Below, one piece after another: positions 38,701 to 49,900 of a DNA stretch of 64,000 bases. This stretch comes from Haemonchus contortus. Its lineage: Eukaryota; Nematoda; Chromadorea; Rhabditida; Trichostrongylidae. The position numbers were made by a program, and so were the translations under genes. The stretch is from positions 6,368,491-6,432,490 of the forward strand of contig LS997566.1 of assembly GCA_000469685.2 (NCBI GenBank). The letters run 5' to 3'. The notes beneath the pieces are model-generated. The model was not told the DNA's origin and did not search any database. It worked only from the letters and a program-made list of their open reading frames with translations. Position 1 is the stretch's first letter. The number at the start of each line of letters is the position of its first letter.

Positions 38701-41700
38701 TAGAAGATGTGCTGGTTTGTAAAATATTTGGTGATAAGGACTGTTCTGAACAATAAAAATGGTCCAGTAACAAATTGAAAGCTTGCTGGGAACCGTTGGC
38801 AAAAAAATAGCTAATTACTGTGGGACTGTGCGAATCTCTTCCGCATTGTTACGACGTGAAGGGTCCTCACCGTAAGGTGTGGAGTATCCTTATGGTGACT
38901 AGCTATTCAGGAAGGAATGGGCCTTCTGTAGCATCCATCAACTTGTAAGCTTAGCAGTTTTGTTACTAGTAACGCCTACGCGCCATTAGGACACCGTTGA
39001 CAAGGTTCTCAGTATAGGTGAGGCTCGGTACCTTTGCTGGCAGTCTTTTTAGGCATCAGGCACCTTCCTTTTCCTGAGTTGCAAATTTGATTGTACCCAT
39101 CTATTACCATACTGAAATTGCCTTACACTGTCTTTCAATTAGTTTTCTTTGGATTGTACTTTCCATCCGGCTGTATATTACTTTCCACCCCGACCGTCTG
39201 ATTAGTTGTCCTTTTCTGGGAATGAATATTGAGGTGGAAAAACCACCTAGCAGGTCTTTGAGTTGCTGGTATATTTAGTTTCTGACCTTCAGTTCTTTGC
39301 CGAAAGGTAGAATCGTAAGTCCCAACATCTGCGTATGACAGCGCGTAGGTGTTCCTGATAAGGGGCTGTTCAATGACGTAGTGCTTTTGGTTCCCAAGGA
39401 TGCTGATTCCCAAGAACTTGTTATTTTTGACAGTTTTGTTTTGGGTGTAGAGCTGATTATCGAGTGATTTGCAGAGCATCTTTGCGCATCCAACTTTTTA
39501 TTAGGTTGATTAGCTATTATTTTTGCAGGCAATCGTCTAAACCCACTTGCTCAGCCTGGATTTGGATACCCGCGAGGGCCTCTACAGTACGACTTGAACC
39601 CGCAGTACATGGGAGGAGCGAGGAAGTCCGGTGGACGACGACCCAAGGAATTCGAAATGGGACCGGTAAGGAATTACTGGAATGCCTTCCATATACATAG
39701 TTCAGTTCGCATACTTGAAAGTCAATTCTGGACGACGGGTAATTCTGGTTTTACCGGTACGGAGTGGGTTTATAAAACGCCAAGACTACCCCTCAGTGGG
39801 GAGGGCAGGTTTGTCCCCAGGTTTCAAGCTATTTCAGTGGATTGTTGAAGGCAAAAGGTGGAACCTCAGGTTGTCGAAATTTCACTAAGCCTCTAGCCGT
39901 CTTCACCGACAGCTAGGGAAGATTGGGTGCATAGGTGAGACAAATTAGTAGGTCTCAAATCTCTCAGCAGAATTTCCTCGAATTCCACCTAATGAGCAGA
40001 TTGCGGCTAGTAGGCGTCGTGGCCACCTTTGGCGGACCACAACTTTTTCAAGGGTTTTATGTTGAAGTATACCAGTTACCAATGCGAGTAGGGTTCTCGT
40101 CCTGGGTCAAACCGACTATTTCATTTCCTTCAAAAAGTACCTTCGCTGTTCAATAACCTTCGAATTTTCCCAACACTGAGTAAGGTATTGCTACAAACTC
40201 TACCGATAAAGGACTCGTGGTAACTCACAGAAAGTATCTTCCTTAGTTCCTTGTGAGCTATCTGGACTGTATTTACAAAGCAGTTCCGTGAGCTATGCCG
40301 CCAATGTCCGTGTGCAAATAGCCATTGGCGTGAGTCATCTCTCCGCACCTATCTTACACTTCTGGTCGTTTTCCTATCTCTCATTCCTGATCCCTTTGGG
40401 ACCACCAGTATACCGTATTTTTTCAGTAGAAGGCTTGCTGACGAGAATTTTTTTTGAGAAAGCGTACAAACTGTAGATATATTGAGTATGATTAAGCTGA
40501 AAAACTTCTCGGTGGCCGTTTTCGGAAAAATTCTAATTTAGCTTTGGATAAGACGGCTCCAGAAGTGGATCGCCACTGATGACATAGGTAAATAGGTAAA
40601 TGCTGTGTGCCACATAGAACTTTCTTGGGAGAGGTAGAAAGGTACTGTATACAGGTCATGGATAATAAGATGTGTCCTGCTCCTGTAGTACATTTCCCTG
40701 GCATTTTTCAGGAGGGATTCTGTAATTTTTGATAAATTCTGTAAATGAGCAACGAGTAATGTTTGTTTGAGAAGATCTTGAGAATTTTGGCTAAGAGGAA
40801 GCCAATGTATTTACCAGCACACTTGAGGCAATGGGGATTATCCGTACCGACGTTATCGTACAGTGATTAACTCAAGTGCCCGAAAAATAGGAGAGAATTC
40901 AGCTACTGTCTAGCGACCAACGAATTCTCGAAGAGTTTTACTGTGGGGACAGTATCAGTTCCCGGTCGATTGTGTAGAAGGAGGAACTCATCCTTTCAAA
41001 ATTCGTTTCCAATAAGGCCTTGTTAAGGTGTTTTTGGTCCAGGATCGTTTTTTTTCTCACAAAACAAATTTGCGTCACTGTACGGTTTGTGTGAAACGTA
41101 TGTTGGCCATCATTCCATGACTTGATCTTCTGGTGTTCGAGCGTTTCAAACAGGTTTCCTTGGCGCTGACTCATCATCGTGATGTTCACTACGATATGCG
41201 TAAGAATCAAGAAAATCGCAAGTTGCAGCCAAGCTTGGCTAGCGCCTCTGCAGAAACTTTTGGCGAATATTCTTTTCCTACTCGAGAGCAAGGTGTCGGA
41301 AGGCTTCTTTTACTTCTAAGGCCGTCTAATCAATTTTTCTCGATCGATTGCTGTGCTTGCTGAGGGTGCATGGCTGAACCATAAGATTCGCTTTTTGAAG
41401 GGAACACGGCTGTTTGGAGCTGAATCGGGGTTCTCATATTTCTTGTAGAGATCATATCATAAAATGGGTCAATAACTGGTACGTGGGAGAACTGTCGACT
41501 AGGGATTCTCTGGTCGTCATTGCGATTATGTGGGACCTAAGGCTGTTTGTTTCCGAATGAGAAACCCTGTATTATGCTTTCTTTCCTTGGGAAAATTGTA
41601 AGGATCGTTATAGGGCTTTCAAATTTTCTGATCATTGCCTATCCCTTCATCGGAGGGAAGTCCAGGAACAGGAAGTCCCACTAGAGAAAAGTTCTTCACC

Positions 41701-44700
41701 GGAGTAGCAGCACCGAAATAAGGCCCAATGAAGTAAGATACCTGATCGAGTTTTTCTTCTTGCTGGACATGAGCTCTTGCTTCTCTGAAGAATCTGGACT
41801 ACTTCTCCATAACGCCTTCTTGAGCCACGATATGACTCATTCGTCTTGGAATGCGGTTTCAAGTTTACGAAAAGTTAATCATTTTGTTATTACCGTACCG
41901 CTTGCACCTTCTGAATTCTAATGAATTGCAATGGTTCCTGCATGGATTTCTCTTGATATAAAAAACACTTGAACTGTTTTGCAAGAGTGTTTCTTTCTAC
42001 CAGTTGGGTAAATTAGAGACTTTCATTGTTTTGAATCCGTCTCACTCGCTGACGTCGCTTTCCTTATTCGCCAAAGAGAAGCTGTTGGTGCAAAGTCGAC
42101 AGTTTGCCGAGTTCCCAGATGTTTATCGTTCCAGCAGCTGCCACTTAAAGACGCACTTTCTCGACCCATCGCAAACGGTATTACCGTAGCAAAGGGAAAT
42201 AACTAATGATACTGAACAGTAAAATATTCGCTTTGGGATTTCAGGAGATCGAGGATCAAGATGAATTGGATAAGAGGATCAAAAGGCGACAGAGAAACAA
42301 GGAAGCTGCAGCACGATGCCGCCAACGACGTCTTGACCTAATGACTAACCTCCAAGAAGTAGGATTTAAAAAATTCAATGTCTGGAACACTACCACTTGA
42401 ATGCTTTTTTAGCAAGTGGACAAGTTCAAAGCCGAAAACGAGAAGAAAGAGATGGAAATTCGTGCAATGAAGTCGCAGGTTGGTCATGTTCTCCCTTTCA
42501 TAATGGTTCTCAATTGGCCGAGCATAGTAATAATGTATTTATGTGTATAAATATAAAAATATATATATGTATATATCAAAAATCTTAATTAAATTTTTCG
42601 TACCATACTTGTTCCAATCACATAGTTTATGGAGTAACCACTACAATTGGATGTAGTACCCCCTTCACCTTACTAAGTAATGCGAAGACTGCCGTCTAGA
42701 ATTCCCTCTACATAACATGGCCCTTAAATTTTAGTCCATAATTACGACGGTCGTTGTTCTTCTAAAAACAGGTGGGGTTAACGCTGAAATTGAAGCTGCT
42801 GAGCGCCAATTGTTTTACGATTAACACTAACTACTTTATTCACTAGGAATTGAGGGGTAATCCAAATGAAGAAAAGGGAAGAAGAAGAACTGGGTGCAGA
42901 TGCTGTACTTGTCTGTTTCTTTGCATCCATTTACTTTACATGAAATGGGTCCCATTTTTAGGGTAGACAACAGCGGAAGCATTATCGCCATTCTTGGGCT
43001 AAGACCAAGATGTCCCTTTCCGCCTGAATTCTTTCCTCCAACATTCATCACGTGTATCCATTGAAAAAAAAAAGAAAGTCGATAAGATCCTGGTAAACCC
43101 AATCAAGTTTTGCATAGTGTTTTGTAATAGAAAAGTGGCAGAATTTTCTGGAACACCATGCAAATGTACCGTTTTGGTTAAATAACTTGCACCCTATATT
43201 TGAAAAACGTCCTTGAGGTGTTGGCAGTTATGAAGGCCAGTGCCCCATATCCTTTTTCGCTGGAGAATGGCATCTCCATTCAAAAATCAGATCAAACATC
43301 CTTATTGGTAGAAGCTGTGGTCATTCTCTCAGTTAATTACTTACATCTTCGTCCATTGTGAAATTTTTATATAATCGGCCTTTCTTTACAATACAAACGT
43401 TAGAAGGAGTTATGGTAGCTACAGTATGACTGAAAGTTTTCTTTTGTTTAGATGGAACAAATGCACAGCTTTTTGCGTTCGCACGATTGTAAAATGAGTG
43501 TTGAAGAACGGGAGGCATTGCCGCTTCTGAACATGCCATCCATCAGATCTACGATGCCGCCGATAATGAACGGAATCAGTAAGTAAAATATCGTATTTGA
43601 ATCTCTTTTGTAGTTTCCGATGCCGGAGAATTAGACTACAGGCACTCCAAAGTTATAATGGACAGCCTATAGCACAGGGTCTTATTTGCTGAACTAGATC
43701 CATACTTCTATATTCCTCTCCCTTTTAACCTTCTAGTGAGTTAGGGAAAGCGGTTCTAATTACTGGCTGTTCGCCTTTCTTAGTTAGGGTTGGATTAAAC
43801 TTATCTCTGTCCTGTTTATCGCTCACTTACTGGGTAGTAGTTACCGGTTGAAGACGATTCAAAGAAGGCGAGCTGAGGTACGAAGGCGCCATACTTCAGA
43901 GCAGATTAATTTTCCGGTTCGGGTAGGGAACTCTGCTCTTGAAGTTAGATTCAGAAGCGCCCTGTTGCATTTCCTCGCTCCAGATTATTGTCTAAACTGT
44001 TAAGCTTGGGAAGCCATAGTCCAATATCAGTAACACGATATTCCCCTCTTTCTGTTCGGTCTCTTTGCCCCATTTTCTTCTTGTTCATTGCTTGTCATCC
44101 AATCTTCCATAGCTTTCGAGAAAGATCCTGTGACCATTAGTGCTTCATTCTCTGAAAGTTACCTACTGTTAGAGCGTTCATTTAGATTCAGAGCCGTTCT
44201 TATCACAACGAACTTGGCTCTTCAAATTGTCCTTTTCAGCTTCGAACCCCCATCCCATCACCGACTATCGAACCAATGTCGCCGAGGTGAACCGAAAACG
44301 AGTACTGCCAGCTCCGCAGTTGCCTGCACATTCCGACGCCAGTTTCCTTGAGCCTGATATGAAGGTTGGTTGCTATGAGCTATTATAAAGTAACAAAAGA
44401 TAGCTATATTTTGCAAGCAAGATTTGAAGTCCATTTTGAATTACCGTTTTTTCAGTGTCCCAAAATAGAGAAAGACGTTTCATTGGCTGACTTGAATGCG
44501 GAAACGATATCTCGTCCGAATCACATTAATTTCGATATGATCGGCCTTGGTAATACGAACATACCGTTGTCAACGCCAACGAACATCACTTACACCACTG
44601 GTACCACACCGTATACCACAGCTGGAACATACAGTGCTGGTTTTCCTGGATGTAAGTTTTTGGAATTTCTTGACTCACTTGACCTATTTCTGACGCTTAC

Positions 44701-46122
44701 TTCTAATTCACCACTTCGCTATTGACTTTAGCCTTCACAACTTTGAAATCATCGTCCCTTCTACTTACTTTATCGTAGGTGTAGTAAAATGTAACAGTCT
44801 TATTATTTGCGAAATCTTCCAGAAATTTCGGAGTCACGGAATGTGGCTGGTTTTCTAATTTTTCCACAACCTTACAAATCATGTATTGAGAGATCATTCT
44901 AGTAACAATCTTCAAGATTATTTACTCTCTCATACCTTTCGAATCAGGATATCAACTCTTTAAGGAGACAGGACTGAAATTTTAGTTTAAAATTCAATAA
45001 AGAATAATCCGCTATCATTCAAAACTCGTTATAGGATTCGAAGTAAAAAGTAGCCTAATCATATATACGTATATGAGCGTGAATAATGAGGAGGGAGGCT
45101 CACATTCATTGTTGCTACATTTTTATAAGGGTTGACTCCACCTTTGGAATGGCCACTTGGGTTTCTGATAGGGACTTCAAGTTTAGGCTCTGGTTTCTCT
45201 AGTAGGCTGGGTGGGAGTGCTGTACGTGCTCTCCGTGAAGGTACAGTTCTTCGTATATTTTGGGGAGGAGGAACTGCCTGTGAGTGTGGAAACTGGAGGA
45301 ACTGGAATGTGAAACTCTGATACCTCCTACGTATAGGGGGGGGGGGAGTAGTTTTCTGTCACATTTCATTCTTACGCTGTGGGTCCCTGCTCATTAATAG
45401 GGATCTAGAGCTAAGGTGGTGTCCTCTATCTGCTTCTGGAATTTCAAGTGAAAAATGAATCAGGGAGGGAGGAACCAAGAAAGTTAGAGAATTCAACGGG
45501 AAACTCTAACTAGAGTGCGAATCTCTGTTAATTGTGGTTACTGAGGGAGTGAACGCTTGACCCCGGTGTTTGGTCAGACTGGTTAGATCTTATGCCCTGA
45601 AGTCCGTTTAGGTCCTTTGAACTTAAAAAATAAACTAGGTATCCGGATGATTCAGTTTTGGTACAATTTCTGAAGGGCCCCCACATTTTTAGTGGTCTTG
45701 TTGGATAGTTCATTTTCAAAATAGTTCAAAATAGTTCATTTTCAAAATTCAAATGGAGAATAGAATTGAATTACCCCTAGGAATGCCAACTGTTAAATTC
45801 TAAAGTGTACAGTTCCCCTTTCATGTTCATATAAAACTCTGAACCGTTTATCAGGGTTCCATTCAACTACACAATGCAATGGTTTCAGAAGGTCCTCTGA
45901 AGTGTCAAGCCAATATCGATGTGAACTATTTAGCTTTATGAATATTTTTTACAACATTTCCTAAAGTCTAATTGATATTTTCAATAATTACTTTCGATTT
46001 CAGTGAACAATGACTTCTTGAACGACAGTACCGGGTTGACACCATGCACTCAGCCGAATCCGATTTTTGTAAACACTCCAACGCCGCTTCAGACATCTGA
46101 AGCGGATCTTCGGGCTTTGTGA
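23503..46122 (+). CDS. fos-1: FOS-1, Fos-family bZIP transcription factor (whole gene)
   Basis: This is a nuclear bZIP protein, orthologous by its basic region to C. elegans FOS-1, which pairs with JUN-1 at AP-1-type sites. In C. elegans it acts in anchor-cell invasion and gonad/vulva development (established for C. elegans). Nine coding exons (23503-23784, 38417-38486, 39529-39665, 42245-42358, 42413-42478, 43452-43578, 44240-44364, 44456-44651, 46004-46122) join in frame to 411 residues and a TGA. Residues 1-94 are Gln/Pro rich. The basic region is at 178-192 (RRQRNKEAAARCRQRR with the invariant N181 and R189), and the zipper runs from about 199 to 231. The Ser/Thr/Pro/Asn-rich C-terminus ends in LRAL, like the LLAL end of vertebrate Fos. 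Introns run from 54 bases to 14.6 kb. Exon boundaries are inferred from splice signals and phase, without transcript data. Confidence 0.93.
24662..24838 (+). CDS. Candidate small secreted peptide, 58 residues
   Basis: It lies inside fos-1 intron 1, same strand. The frame opens with a signal-peptide-like segment (MLHYKSLLVLVFYSSLQITFG: a charged start then a hydrophobic core), then VIHRKKPRF with a tribasic site, an aromatic and glycine-rich stretch (GPSWKLAWRDLGFG) and a single Cys before the stop. A CTTCAG just before ATCACATTT could instead be a 3' splice site, making this a last exon. I do not recognise the family. It may be a neuropeptide-like precursor or a chance frame. Confidence 0.25.
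   Translation: MLHYKSLLVLVFYSSLQITFGSVIHRKKPRFMYGPSWKLAWRDLGFGTTFCRGKARGM
27136..27240. repeat. Tandem duplication, about 52-base unit
   Basis: Two adjacent diverged copies of a unit with TTACGGTACA, GAACACC and ACCCGAGTC or ATCCGAGTC lie in fos-1 intron 1. Confidence 0.55.
29255..29515 (-). repeat. SINE-like repeat, near full length
   Basis: Read on the minus strand: head GGGCGGAGGTGGTGTATCG, B box GGTTCAAGTC, core GGTACCAGACTCGTCTGGGA and GACTTATACATCGACTGGCC, then a diverged tail. The order is the same as in the copy at 1110-1378. It sits in fos-1 intron 1, antisense to the gene. Confidence 0.6.
32140..32335 (-). repeat. SINE-like repeat, partial copy
   Basis: The minus strand shows the head (GGGCAGAGGTGGTGTCAAGG), the B-box region (GAGTTCCGGATCGATATCC) and the ACCAAACTCGTC core. 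The tail is missing. It is in fos-1 intron 1. Confidence 0.5.
33766..33834 (+). CDS. fos-1: fos-1 exon 1b (alternative first exon, short isoform)
   Basis: ATG opens 23 codons (MSRHPYDKQQRPSCSYQPRP then TCD) ending at GAT|GTAAGG, a strong donor, in phase 0. This is the same phase in which exon 1a joins 38417, so either first exon can be spliced to the common body. The result is a 340-residue protein without the 94-residue Pro/Gln N-terminus. C. elegans fos-1 likewise makes a and b isoforms from different first exons. Its own promoter would lie just upstream. The start site is not visible. Confidence 0.72.
35606..35609. repeat. Target site duplication, left copy
   Basis: TTTG directly precedes the left LTR, and the same TTTG follows the right LTR at 38279-38282. 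A 4-base duplication fits integrase-mediated insertion. Confidence 0.75.
35610..35882 (-). repeat. 3' LTR
   Basis: A 273-base long terminal repeat, identical to 38006-38278. The minus strand is the coding sense, so this is the downstream LTR. Confidence 0.92.
35883..35895 (-). promoter_or_regulatory. Polypurine tract
   Basis: On the minus strand TGAGGGGGGCCA abuts the 3' LTR. This is the expected position for the plus-strand primer of reverse transcription. Confidence 0.65.
35921..37963 (-). CDS. Retrotransposon Gag polyprotein, 680 residues
   Basis: This is the structural nucleocapsid protein of the LTR element. It is intact from ATG to stop. The N-terminal third is acidic and includes a coiled-coil-like stretch at about residues 140-195 (KCAKIAELQKEKNEQIKVIK). 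A Ser/Arg-rich linker follows. Then comes a capsid-like region at about 300-470 (TDFLRALEVKFPSALW, later ERLKNIRDWEQLSKRPNETV), resembling the retrotransposon gag fold of Gypsy and BEL elements. A single CCHC zinc knuckle, CYTCGKEGHIAEDC, is near 515-529, and a basic tail with KRQRGRRKK follows. I find no Asp-Ser/Thr-Gly protease motif and no pol frame. The start lies 42 bases from the 5' LTR and the stop 38 bases from the 3' LTR. Confidence 0.9.
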   Translation of the reverse strand: MNSEITNAENAESVGIDTTMEHSESAPQPLNDWDDIGVSCQLEDINETFRNILLQLDEALRDQIRHLASIKRRAILDAVRGSVQCAIIKVKESLETSRPAADVTFFEEIQMSQAELRDFLPSVTAHSRMLCRIAENLECGLDQVTETVDRKCAKIAELQKEKNEQIKVIKDLENSMKFLQDQVRSMERGFAPAVAGNPNTAPTAGEKIDNWRAVRTHYASLKNRVTDHSVQARNESRNTTDGHRSTRTAKSSRSSRVSSPEYSQELISGETSSVSSYNSRARSVRSDRVDDMFTVFREVFKAQTVANVTKYDGKNSLTDFLRALEVKFPSALWTDSDKRDILVNHLEGVALSIYKGLPPVIREGTYDGIVSALKMARRNPCERLKNIRDWEQLSKRPNETVVEFCCRMEDLSRRIHPSSEWDFIRGSKLYSCLQHWHNSYHMLAALDASDDVYTEVKRVAMRLEKLQADEIPYFSRYRGFQKGVADRQPIDSQRFTAPSGTDDPTGTRPFAKPIKCYTCGKEGHIAEDCRRRAKPTGRNHQDNGHSDASSKGRKGPPLGSSLVTELDKWCKTVQGNTKDVEPQPKAVGKRQRGRRKKTVAVIQAMPANSKDLMSRFLYFSTVNSSSTNVRNGQHVACTAPRTTDQQSTTVRSPRPPVFLRKNRFSKDVHNKEKFGTRRSL
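37990..38005 (-). other. Primer binding site
   Basis: On the minus strand TGGGGGCCAAGCCAG starts at the base after the 5' LTR. Initial TGG pairs with the CCA end of a tRNA. Which tRNA is unknown to me. Confidence 0.6.
38006..38278 (-). repeat. 5' LTR
   Basis: The upstream LTR in coding sense, identical to 35610-35882. Its outer edge is 138 bases from the 3' splice site of the common fos-1 exon at 38417. Confidence 0.92.
38279..38282. repeat. Target site duplication, right copy
   Basis: TTTG, the match to 35606-35609. Confidence 0.75.
38417..38486 (+). CDS. fos-1: fos-1 exon 2 (first common exon)
   Basis: CTTTTTTTCAG precedes FTQPSPADSSCSSTLAPPLT then SPI. The donor ATTG|GTAATC leaves phase 1. 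The next downstream donor (38502) would read through an in-frame TAG, which supports this one. Confidence 0.82.
39529..39665 (+). CDS. fos-1: fos-1 exon 3
   Basis: TTTTTGCAG precedes the exon. It encodes GNRLNPLAQPGFGYP and ends GGRRPKEFEMGP at CCG|GTAAGG. The basic GRRPK segment lies just ahead of the DNA-binding exon. Confidence 0.88.
40938..41291 (-). CDS. Unassigned 117-residue ORF in fos-1 intron
   Basis: Antisense to fos-1, between exons 3 and 4. It has one hydrophobic segment near the N-terminus (AWLQLAIFLILTHIVVNI) that could be a signal anchor, then a hydrophilic part with an NRT glycosylation site. No family is recognised and no flanking splice sites were established. It may be a chance frame. 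Confidence 0.15.
   Translation of the reverse strand: MLSSRKRIFAKSFCRGASQAWLQLAIFLILTHIVVNITMMSQRQGNLFETLEHQKIKSWNDGQHTFHTNRTVTQICFVRKKTILDQKHLNKALLETNFERMSSSFYTIDRELILSPQ
42245..42358 (+). CDS. fos-1: fos-1 exon 4 (bZIP basic region)
   Basis: TTTCAG|GAG starts 38 codons in phase 0. They contain RRQRNKEAAARCRQRR, the DNA-contacting basic region of Fos/Jun-type bZIP proteins with the N-x7-R spacing (N181, R189). Donor GAA|GTAGGA. Confidence 0.95.
42413..42478 (+). CDS. fos-1: fos-1 exon 5 (zipper, first half)
   Basis: The 54-base intron ends TTTTTTAG. 22 codons, QVDKFKAENEKKEMEIRAMK then SQ, continue the helix. Donor CAG|GTTGGT, phase 0. Confidence 0.92.
43452..43578 (+). CDS. fos-1: fos-1 exon 6 (zipper end and linker)
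   Basis: TTGTTTAG precedes MEQMHSFLRSHDCKM, matching the end of the Fos zipper and its xxHxC region, then a Pro/Met linker. Donor ATCA|GTAAGT is near-ideal, phase 1. Confidence 0.9.
44240..44364 (+). CDS. fos-1: fos-1 exon 7
   Basis: CTTTTCAG begins the exon. In the phase set by exon 6 it reads TSNPHPITDYRTNVAEVNRK and on to FLEPDMK, with donor AAG|GTTGGT. The other frames hit stops. Confidence 0.82.
44456..44651 (+). CDS. fos-1: fos-1 exon 8
   Basis: TTTTTTCAG precedes CPKIEKDVSLADLNAETISR, followed by a Thr/Asn-rich region with repeated TTG and YTT units. Donor GGAT|GTAAGT, phase 1. Confidence 0.88.
46004..46122 (+). CDS. fos-1: fos-1 exon 9 (last coding exon)
   Basis: GATTTCAG precedes LNNDFLNDSTGLTPCTQPNP and a Thr-Pro-rich tail (NTPTPLQTSEADLRAL) ending at TGA. 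The TP sites are possible MAP-kinase targets, as in the C-terminus of other Fos proteins (inference). Confidence 0.9.
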
Positions 46123-46957
46123 GCGCCGATTACTTGATGTGTCTGTTCTAAGACTTTTTCTGCAAATTTTCGTTTGCACTTAACTGTATAATAATATCAC
46201 TACGACTTTATTTACTTTTGTCACATCTCTTTAAGATTTTTCGGCCGAGTAGTCTCGTCGCTCTCTGTTCCGCGTGTGTTTAGATGTTTAGCTTCAGTTA
46301 GACATGGCCTTTGATTGTAAAATCCGAGTGAATCCTTTTAATATATTCCGATGTCTCTTGTCATATTTCACAGTCGATCAATATCAATCAATACAATCAG
46401 AATCCACATATCGATTTGTAGTGTGACACATCCTACAGTGTGGGGTGTCTCACCATGTCCTTTCGCCTTTTATTTCACATCATTCCCCATTTCATCTCTC
46501 TCTGACATACACACGCGTTTTTCCTAATGTGATGATGATGAAAATCGCTCGCACCGTGTTGTTCGCTGTAGTCCGATCTAATCGATATATCGATTTTTAT
46601 CTCTAACCACTGGTACCCCAAGTGACTTATATTTCTTGTTAGTTATTCTTCAGTTTATATTTGTGTACATCATGTTTTTTTCTTTATTATTTTTTATTTG
46701 CTTTTTATTTCCTTCCTTTTTTTCTGATGTCGTGATATCCATAGCACTTGTTGCTAAAAATTTCATCTGAGTCGAATGTTCTGAGTAACGATTTTGATCC
46801 AATCAACAATTGCTTATGAACTGGCGTACGATTACTTTTTCTGGAAAGTGCTTTTCTTTCTCAAGTTCCGTTTTTTTAGATGTTAATTGAAATCTATATA
46901 TCAATGAATAATGTGCATTTTTTTCTTTTCATGGATGTATTGTCAAAGTCCAGAAGC

Positions 46958-46963
46958 AATAAA
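46958..46963 (+). terminator. fos-1: Polyadenylation signal of fos-1
   Basis: AATAAA lies 836 bases after the stop codon, at the end of a T-rich 3' UTR with several ATTTA-like stretches. It is the first canonical signal downstream. Confidence 0.55.
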
Positions 46964-49900
46964 ATATTCGGGAATTTACCAGGCTGTCCATTACATGTCG
47001 AATAAAACAAAATCATTTAAGGTAAAGTTACCATAGGTGAGGGACAAGGTGTGTCAGTGGTATCGAGAACCTACCGGACCACACATTACGCGCTGTGGCC
47101 GCCCTTGGACGAGCCTTACTAACTTCATTCGATCCACCTACTATCTCCCCACTACAATCCTACCTCTCTTCCATGAGTGGTAAGGAAGACGGATAAGGGA
47201 CAAAGAAGTAGAAGTGGATATCAGAATAAAAAAATGCTCAGAGTTCGAACTCATCAACAAGAGGAGAACATGCTGTTGTACCACCCTACCATTCTCTGCG
47301 TCTCTAACGCCCAGGACCAGAGCATAGAGAAGAAAGGGAACTTTGCTGAGAATGTTTAGGGAGCATATTATGCGAAGGAAGCATTTTGAGTCAGAAAAAT
47401 GGAATGGGATAAGAGAGTTTTTGGTCCACGAGTAGCATCAGGGTAGGCGTACGACTGGAAAAATTCGTTTGAATTGGAATGGGACACCACCTTACTGGAA
47501 GAGCACAAAAAAGTCTTGAAAAAAGTAGCTTTTCAGATTTTCGACATTCCAAGAAGCGCACTAAGGCACTGATGAATGCTGCTTCTGGCCTGTATTCATA
47601 CTACGCGCTTTTCGATAATAGCTAACAAGCGGAGAATGGCAAAAGCTCGGGGCGAAGAAAGTTGGTGGTCATGGGTCACAGTTTTTGACATCGACAATCA
47701 ATCGGTACCGCCGAAGTCGATAACTGATGCCGCACTAGCAAATTTCTCGAGCGCTCAAAACGGCTTTTGAGTTAGCATTTTTTTTGGATTTCAATTAATT
47801 GCTAGTGTCTTTTCATTGCGCTCTATTGTCCTCTCCGAAGAAGTTTGTTTTTTCCGGTCCCGTACTTTAAACTTTCATTTCACATCAAATCCGTTCATGT
47901 GGCTACTACCTACTACAAAAATTCGAAGAATCTAAATTGCTGCTCTCAAACTTGCTAAAATTAAAAATTGCTAATTCTTGCGGTCCGCGAGCTTTAGGAT
48001 TTCATGGTTTTCACTCTGCTTTGCTCCTTTTCGTACAACTGATATCCGACTTTGAGATTGATCGCTTTGTAGCCCTGAGTGGGACTTACTTGAGGAGAAC
48101 TACATAGTAACGAATGTAAAATCTGTATAAAACGATTTTACGAAAAAAAGAGGTTCAAGGCAGGCATTTCAAGTATCTAAAAATTGGTCAATGCAGCTTC
48201 AGTAGTTCACATAATCGATATCTATCGAAGGCATACGCCCACGCCGACCGAAGTGTCCTTCAGCCCTTGCTTCAGCCCACCTGCTTTCTGCAAACTTTCC
48301 TGTCTGCTGCCCACCATTCATCAGCTTTTACTGAAAGGCGCTTAATATAGATGCAACCCTTCATATCCACAATGGTGTTAGCTGGATATTTTTCAGACAA
48401 TAGGATAGAACGAGAAAACTATTTCCTTAAAACTGAAAAGCGGCAATCCATCCTGTTTCTGGCCGCACGAATTTGTCGCAATGTTCGATGGCACAGCACC
48501 ACGATGGTGAAAATTCAGGTTATACCTCAACTGTTGATACTGTATCGAGGGACGTCTAATCCGCGCGTCCGTCAAAACTATGTCATCCCGCCCATTTCGC
48601 GACGTCTATCAAAAATCGCGGGCTAGCGCTCCACGTGCGAAGGCTGCGGCACGACCTAGTTTAGACGGTTGCACGGAACAAAGTGCACTCGCTCTACGGT
48701 ATCCCAAGGTTATTATACCCCCTTTCTCATTGCGCTTATCTTCGATTCCCATACTTGTGGCTCATTCAGCTATTTAGCCCAAGCTTTGAGCCATGTCTTA
48801 CCAGTTGTGTTCCTATAATCGAATTCATTCGACAGAATCCCTGTGATTTTAGATGGGTTTTATCAAATACCATAATTTTCCACCGCATATTGAAATGTTT
48901 CCCCTCACACTGGGATCGGGTGCGGCAACGGCAACACGCCGTTCAACCAAAAGAACCCACACCCTGTTCGTGGATACAGATGCACTAGCAACACAATGCC
49001 AGCCTCTTCCCGTGTAATTCTTCACACGAGAAGGGTTTTCTTTTGACTGAGAAATTACAGCACATCATAAGGCTGAGTTGATGCGGTATCTTTCTTTAGT
49101 CTGGGGTCGGATTGACCTAGTATGATTGAGAAAAGCAGTTTATGAAAGACCTTGACAACGCTTTTCTCGTGGGAAAACGCGAAAGTATGAAGTTGCATGG
49201 TATATGAACGAACTTAAGTTTATTATGAATAATTTCGGTTTAAATTTCTAAAATCGGTAAAATCACAATTACTATTTTGAAACATGCGGTTTGCCAGTCT
49301 GGATTGACGTATCACACTTGTTTCCGTTCACTTCATAAATGATGCCAGATGTGATTAATGCGCCAAAATCCAAATTCGGGAAATCACCGCAACACTGAAA
49401 TTTTCATTAAAAAGTGTCATTTGAAAGTTGAAATTTCAAATCACTTTAATTCTAAATTTCAACTCAGATATTTTCAAAGCTTCTTCCATTCATCTGAAGT
49501 CTAAGGTCGTCCGGAAATTTATTTATCACCCTTTTTGATCACAAAATCCCAACTTTTTTTCAATTATTTTTTCAATTACTAGCCTTTTCCCATTGCATCA
49601 AGGATCTGTAGAAAGGGACTCGCTGACTTTTAATCACATTGGAGGTCTCTGAAGGCACTACTGACTTTTTTCAGTGGTGCTTTCCGGGAGGCAAAAAAAA
49701 GAATGTCGTAGGGAACGAGATCGGTAGGGCACGGTATTTGGACTACCGTACCATACTGATGCTTTTCAAACAGATGATCAATACATCACAAGAGCATACC
49801 CGGTTTTCTCTGGTGTAGCTATGACGATAACAAGTGGTAACGGTAGAAGGTATGGTAGCGGCTGGTTCCACCATTAGTAGAGGCACCCACTCTCATGCTT

